In this document: positions 60,614 through 64,000 of the stretch, piece by piece
Position numbering within the stretch: the first letter of the stretch is position 1
How the letters are laid out: each line of letters starts with the position of its first letter
The notes under the pieces: generated by a model
What the model saw: only the letters and a program-made list of their open reading frames with translations
Database searches by the model: none
Told to the model about the DNA's origin: nothing
Origin: Mucilaginibacter tundrae
GTDB lineage: Bacteria > Bacteroidota > Bacteroidia > Sphingobacteriales > Sphingobacteriaceae
Length of the DNA stretch: 64,000 bases
Direction of reading: 5' to 3'
Assembly (NCBI RefSeq): GCF_013408825.1
Contig: NZ_JACCBZ010000001.1
Location: forward strand, 496,001-560,000
Translations under genes and position numbers: made by a program

Positions 60614-61465
60614 ATGGGAGCATATAATTTACAGGTAACTATCGACCAGGATTCCGGCTTTTGCTTTGGCGTGGTTTACGCCATTGATATGGCGGAAGAA
60701 ATATTGGAAGAAGAAGGCTACCTGTATTGCCTGGGTGATATTGTACATAATGACGAGGAGGTTGAACGCTTAAAAGCCAAAGGACTGCGTATTATTGAGC
60801 ATGATGCGCTGAAAGACTTGCGTAACGAAAAAGTACTCATCCGCGCACATGGTGAAGCACCTGACACCTATCGTACAGCGTTGGAGAATAATATCACCTT
60901 AATTGACGCATCCTGCCCGGTGGTGTTGAAATTACAAAACCGGATAAAATCTTCCTTCGATCAAAACGAAAAGATATTAATATTCGGCAAGCATGGCCAC
61001 GCCGAAGTTATCGGTTTGGAAGGGCAAACCAACAATGAGGCTTTAGTTTTTCAGGATATTGCTGAGCTGGATAATGTTGAACTTCCGCATAACATCACGC
61101 TTTACAGCCAGACCACCAAAAGCATGGACAAGTTTTATGGTGTAAAGGATGAATTGCTTGCCCGTGGCTATAATTTGAAGGCTAATGATACTATTTGTCG
61201 CCAGGTAAGTAACCGCGATAAGGACCTGCCTAAGTTTGCCAAAAAGTTTGATAAGGTTGTATTTGTATCGGGCCGCAAATCGTCAAATGGCAAGGTACTT
61301 TATGAAGTATGCTTAAGGAATAATCCTAAAACATATTTTATCTCATCATCCAGCGAACTAGATGTCAATTTGTTTACTCCCGGAGATAGTGTAGGTATAG
61401 CTGGCGCTACATCAACCCCTATGTGGCTAATGCAAGACGTTAAGGCCGCACTGGAAGCATTTTAG
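60614..61465 (+). CDS. ispH: 4-hydroxy-3-methylbut-2-enyl diphosphate reductase
   Basis: 283 residues. Last step of the MEP pathway, making IPP and DMAPP. The three cysteines that hold the Fe-S cluster are in DSGFCFGV (C17), DASCPVV (about 100) and DTICRQVSNR (about 195). HGHAEVIG and YSQTTKS are present. Its location between cruF and crtW links isoprenoid supply with carotenoid tailoring. The Fe-S carriers NifU and Mrp in this window may load it (inference). Confidence 0.96.
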   Translation: MGAYNLQVTIDQDSGFCFGVVYAIDMAEEILEEEGYLYCLGDIVHNDEEVERLKAKGLRIIEHDALKDLRNEKVLIRAHGEAPDTYRTALENNITLIDASCPVVLKLQNRIKSSFDQNEKILIFGKHGHAEVIGLEGQTNNEALVFQDIAELDNVELPHNITLYSQTTKSMDKFYGVKDELLARGYNLKANDTICRQVSNRDKDLPKFAKKFDKVVFVSGRKSSNGKVLYEVCLRNNPKTYFISSSSELDVNLFTPGDSVGIAGATSTPMWLMQDVKAALEAF

Positions 61466-61501
61466 GTGTTTTTGTAGCATACTTATTGCTATCCTGTCAT
61501 T

Positions 61502-62188
61502 ATGCAAAAATCACCATCTAACATTGGTTTATTAATTGCCTCAATAGTGCTGGGAAGCTGGACGACATCTATCATTCTGCTTATGCAGTGGCGGGTTAAT
61601 TTCGCCAACCCATTGCTTTACCTTTTTATTTTGGTGCAGATGCATTTGTATACCGGTTTATTCATTACCGCGCACGATGCCATGCACGGCACGGTGTCAC
61701 CCAACAAAACATTGAATAATTTAGTAGGATATACTTGCACCTTGCTTTACGCATCATTTTGGTACCCTAAGTTATATGCTAAGCACCACCAGCATCATAA
61801 CCATGTGCATACTGCAGAAGATCCGGATTATCATGATGGAAATTTTGTGCAATGGTATGTGCGATTCATCCGCAATTATTTGTCGGTTTGGCAAATAGTG
61901 GTGATGGCGGTGTTGTTTAATGTATTAAAGCTTTGGATCCCGCAGGCTAATTTGCTGCTATTTTGGGTGATGCCATCGTTATTAAGCACATTGCAGTTAT
62001 TTTATTTTGGCACATACCTACCCCACAAGGGCGAACATGATAATAAGCACCAATCGCGCAGCCAGGCTAAGAACCATGTGCTGGCATTTTTTTCCTGTTA
62101 TTTTTTCGGCTACCACTATGAGCATCATGATGCGCCATGGCTGCCGTGGTGGAAATTGTGGCGAGCTACCTCATCCACAACCACCTAA
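61502..62188 (+). CDS. crtW: CrtW-type carotenoid ketolase / fatty acid desaturase family protein
   Basis: 228 residues, four membrane helices. The di-iron histidine motifs are HDAMHG (about 58-63), KHHQHHNHVH (about 97-106) and YHYEHHDAPWLPWWKL near the end, which is the pattern of bacterial CrtW beta-carotene ketolases rather than CrtZ hydroxylases. TYLPHKG is also CrtW-like. It would introduce a 4-keto group at a beta ring. It lies 36 bases after ispH. The core carotenoid genes crtB, crtI, crtY and crtZ are not in the window. Convergent with the 106-residue gene. Confidence 0.85.
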   Translation: MQKSPSNIGLLIASIVLGSWTTSIILLMQWRVNFANPLLYLFILVQMHLYTGLFITAHDAMHGTVSPNKTLNNLVGYTCTLLYASFWYPKLYAKHHQHHNHVHTAEDPDYHDGNFVQWYVRFIRNYLSVWQIVVMAVLFNVLKLWIPQANLLLFWVMPSLLSTLQLFYFGTYLPHKGEHDNKHQSRSQAKNHVLAFFSCYFFGYHYEHHDAPWLPWWKLWRATSSTTT

Positions 62189-62197
62189 CAGTATTGT

Positions 62198-62518
62198 TTA
62201 GTGCCTTAACCTGTTTGGGTTATAAGCAATTAAATATTGTAAGCCGCTTTCGGTTACATTGTGAGTACCCGCTCTTTCGGCATTGTATTTTACGTGTACC
62301 AACTTTGATTTAACCTGATGAAATAACTCTGATAAAAATTCAGGCAATACCTTGGCAGATATAGTTGGGAAATATTTCTTTTCAATAGCTATCTTTTCCA
62401 GATCAGTTGCCAGGCTAAACTCCCAGGTTTCATCGGGTTTAAATCCATTTTCAGTTGCGCAGTTGTTCAAATCGTATACATACATCTTCGCTTTGCGTTC
62501 AATCGTTTCGTTTATCAT
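62198..62518 (-). CDS. 106-residue protein of unknown function
   Basis: No signal peptide or membrane helix, so probably cytosolic. Mostly helical, with charged helices around FSLATDLEKIAIEKKYF and FLSELFHQVKSKLVHVKY. No motif or family recognised. The ATG overlaps the stop of the 40-residue gene before it by one base (TAATG), so they are likely co-translated. Confidence 0.6.
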   Translation of the reverse strand: MINETIERKAKMYVYDLNNCATENGFKPDETWEFSLATDLEKIAIEKKYFPTISAKVLPEFLSELFHQVKSKLVHVKYNAERAGTHNVTESGLQYLIAYNPNRLRH

Positions 62519-62640
62519 TATTTTTTCTTTTTTGTCGGGGGTGCAGTTTCAATTTTAGTCGTCGAGGTTTTGCCTGACTGGTAGTCGGATGGCCCTTTTT
62601 TTCCTACCGGATTGGGCATATTCTTTTTGTCTTTACTCAT
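62518..62640 (-). CDS. 40-residue lysine/proline-rich peptide
   Basis: Reads MSKDKKNMPNPVGKKGPSDY and continues to a KKKK end; strongly basic (11 or more lysines), with no hydrophobic segment, so probably disordered and possibly nucleic-acid binding. The TAATG overlap with the next gene supports translation. Peptides of this composition occur in Bacteroidota but I cannot name a family. Confidence 0.5.
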   Translation of the reverse strand: MSKDKKNMPNPVGKKGPSDYQSGKTSTTKIETAPPTKKKK

Positions 62641-63077
62641 GATTTTCAATTAGCATAAAGCTTAAATATTACCGTAGCAGATTAATGGCAATGCCTAAGT
62701 GGAGAGGGTTTTTAAACTACAATTATGGGGTTTTTCTAAGTTAGTTAATATAACTGGCTTAACAGCAGGTATTGGTTATTATGACAGTTGCTGGTTTTAA
62801 CAAACCGGAAGCAAATATTAACCTAGCTGACAAAAAATTTATTTTGAACACTTTTTTGCCATAAACAATCAAAAAAAAATGCATTTTTTCAATTTTTATA
62901 ATGATAAAGGTCATTTTCGGTCATTTTTAATAAAAATAGCCCTTTATTGGATTAAATAGTGATAAATATTATATTTTTTTGAGTGACTTATACCCAAAAA
63001 CTGGCTTATTTTGTGGTTTTTTATGGACTTTTTTGTTAAAAAATGTAAAAAAATTATACAGGTATTGTTTCAAATTA
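62641..63077. other. About 440-base AT-rich region without a convincing gene
   Basis: Very AT-rich and full of A and T runs. The direct repeat GGTCATTTTCGGTCATTTTT lies near 62910. No promoter-plus-frame combination that looks coding. It ends at the promoter of the candidate small RNA at 63086. Confidence 0.5.
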
Positions 63078-63189
63078 TATATTTGTGCTATTGTTATTAT
63101 CGGTCTAACAAGCTTGTTCTTTATGATATAATAATGAGGTCAGTTAAAATGAAAAAAAGAGATAGCCTGAAAGCTTTCTCTTTTTTTTT
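63078..63189 (+). ncRNA. Candidate small RNA with own promoter and terminator
   Basis: A consensus -7 box TATATTTG (63078-63085) is followed about 100 bases later by an intrinsic terminator. In between are a 12-base palindrome AACAAGCTTGTT (63107-63118) and no frame of useful length. A transcript of roughly 63092-63189 is implied. No TTTG at -33, so the promoter is only half supported; the terminator may simply belong to recO. Confidence 0.35.
63152..63189. terminator. Bidirectional terminator downstream of recO
   Basis: AGAGATAGC (63158-63166) pairs with GCTTTCTCT (63173-63181) with one mismatch around CTGAAA. It is flanked by A7 on the left and T9 on the right, so it ends transcripts on both strands. 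It lies about 15 bases after the recO stop. Confidence 0.85.
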
Positions 63190-63204
63190 GCCCAAAATTC
63201 GGGA

Positions 63205-63930
63205 TCAGCTCAAAATCTCTTCAAGCACGGCCTGGGAACGGACATTCCCGAAGCTTTCAATATGCATAGCATAGTATTCTAACAACTTATTCAGCAAGTA
63301 GCGGCGCTCGTCATTAGTTAATTTTAATTGTGTGGTATTCTCAAAGCTGCATTCCAATAAATTATAAAAATTACGCGTATGCGGCGGCGATAAATAGGAG
63401 AAGCTATCAGGCTTGTAACGTGTAAATACGCCGTTCTTCATGTCAAAATATTCGGCGTTTGATGCAAAAGTAGTATCCGGATAAAAACCAAGGTATCGCG
63501 TAAGCCGGATTAAAAATAACAAGTGAAAGTTAGCAAGTCCTTCCTGCTGATGATCCAGCCATTCTATCGAACTAAAAACAAATTCAAACAAACTTTCATC
63601 AGTGCCTTGCTGCTTTACGGCTTTGTACAGCACTTCGTTCAGGAATATAGCGATGCAGCTTTTTATAACATCATAAGGAAGTGACAATAATACCGGTGAG
63701 TTCTTTAACTCAGAAATACGCTGTATGCTGTTGTTATTTTTATGATAGACTACCACATCCAGCAGATGCAGTGGCTGCAGCATATTGCCGGTTATTTTGG
63801 CGCGGGGCTTTTTTACACCATTAATAATGTAGGACTGCAAACCAAATTTTTCGGTAAAAAGCTGTACGATGACGCTGCTTTCCCCATAATCTGTGGTTTT
63901 GAATACGATTGCCCGCGTTTTATGCAGCAT
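63205..63930 (-). CDS. recO: DNA repair protein RecO
   Basis: 241 residues. Recombination mediator that loads RecA with RecF/RecR. The N-terminal OB fold carries the usual start KTRAIVFKTTDYGESSVIVQLFT-like sequence (residues 4-26) and GVKKPRAK. The helical C-terminal domain contains LLFLIRLTRYLGFYPD. The zinc-finger cysteines found in some RecO proteins are absent (only scattered Cys). The 70 bases upstream to the window end hold a one-mismatch -7 box (TATATTTC) and no resolvable gene. Confidence 0.93.
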   Translation of the reverse strand: MLHKTRAIVFKTTDYGESSVIVQLFTEKFGLQSYIINGVKKPRAKITGNMLQPLHLLDVVVYHKNNNSIQRISELKNSPVLLSLPYDVIKSCIAIFLNEVLYKAVKQQGTDESLFEFVFSSIEWLDHQQEGLANFHLLFLIRLTRYLGFYPDTTFASNAEYFDMKNGVFTRYKPDSFSYLSPPHTRNFYNLLECSFENTTQLKLTNDERRYLLNKLLEYYAMHIESFGNVRSQAVLEEILS

Positions 63931-64000
63931 GATGAAAAACGAGAATTATTTTGGGTAGAAATATAACGATACCCGTAATCAATGCGAATGTTGCGGCTAC

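Noticed and set aside
63011..63274. 87-codon plus-strand frame before recO
   Set aside because: Reads through a terminator and into recO from the other strand; AT-driven F/K/Y/I composition.
1..64000. tRNA, rRNA or CRISPR loci
   Set aside because: No cloverleaf-like T-arm or anticodon context, no rRNA-like stretch and no regularly spaced repeats were found by eye.

Overview
The window looks like a chromosomal stretch from a Bacteroidota bacterium of the family Sphingobacteriaceae, most like Mucilaginibacter or Pedobacter. Supporting signs are the AT-leaning base composition, the many promoters of the Bacteroidota type (TAnnTTTG about 7 bases before the transcript start, often with TTTG 19 bases further up), start codons placed only a few bases after such boxes, glycine-rich RRM proteins, a DksA-like protein without its zinc cysteines, and a set of genes for carotenoid tailoring. 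The genus is inferred; no rRNA gene is present to settle it. I found no tRNA, rRNA, CRISPR array, prophage or transposase gene.

Layout. 1-10.4 kb: end of phosphofructokinase, a PAS sensor protein without an ATPase domain, a phosphoesterase, a radical SAM protein, a 33-residue membrane peptide, Nif3 with a zinc-ribbon protein, an S41 peptidase and small membrane proteins. 10.5-21 kb: mfd, hpt, an M16 peptidase, def and the Fe-S carriers NifU and Mrp. 21-31 kb: a GT51 transglycosylase with a long N-terminal extension, an RRM protein, dapF and a full PAS histidine kinase. 31-37.6 kb: a sialate esterase, aconitase, a four-helix-bundle gene between long inverted repeats, and a polysaccharide deacetylase. 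37.6-46.6 kb: tolC and its periplasmic adaptor, gpsA, small envelope proteins, a DEAD-box helicase, a GH13 amylase and a Gre-like protein. 46.7-51.1 kb: ileS-dksA-lspA. 51.4-56.9 kb: an ABC permease, then ugd-uxs-galE-cpsB for UDP-sugar and capsule/exopolysaccharide supply. 57-62.2 kb: waaA, an acyltransferase, a GT2 glycosyltransferase, cruF, ispH and crtW, which together fit lipid A core priming and late steps of a glycosylated, acylated keto-carotenoid. The window closes with two small genes and recO.

Most genes are ordinary housekeeping or envelope functions. The unexplained signals lie between genes. (1) Two copies of a structured RNA-like element (46065-46145 + and 25655-25739 -) share an identical 20-base linker and an identical terminator-hairpin loop, with a compensatory base change in the stem. 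(2) A four-helix-bundle gene of the 23S intervening-sequence protein family is enclosed by 40-base inverted repeats (36453-36491 / 36916-36955), as in rRNA intervening sequences but outside rRNA, and one repeat supplies the stop codon of the neighbouring deacetylase. (3) There are several dispersed hairpin repeat families. (4) Several short genes lie below usual annotation length.
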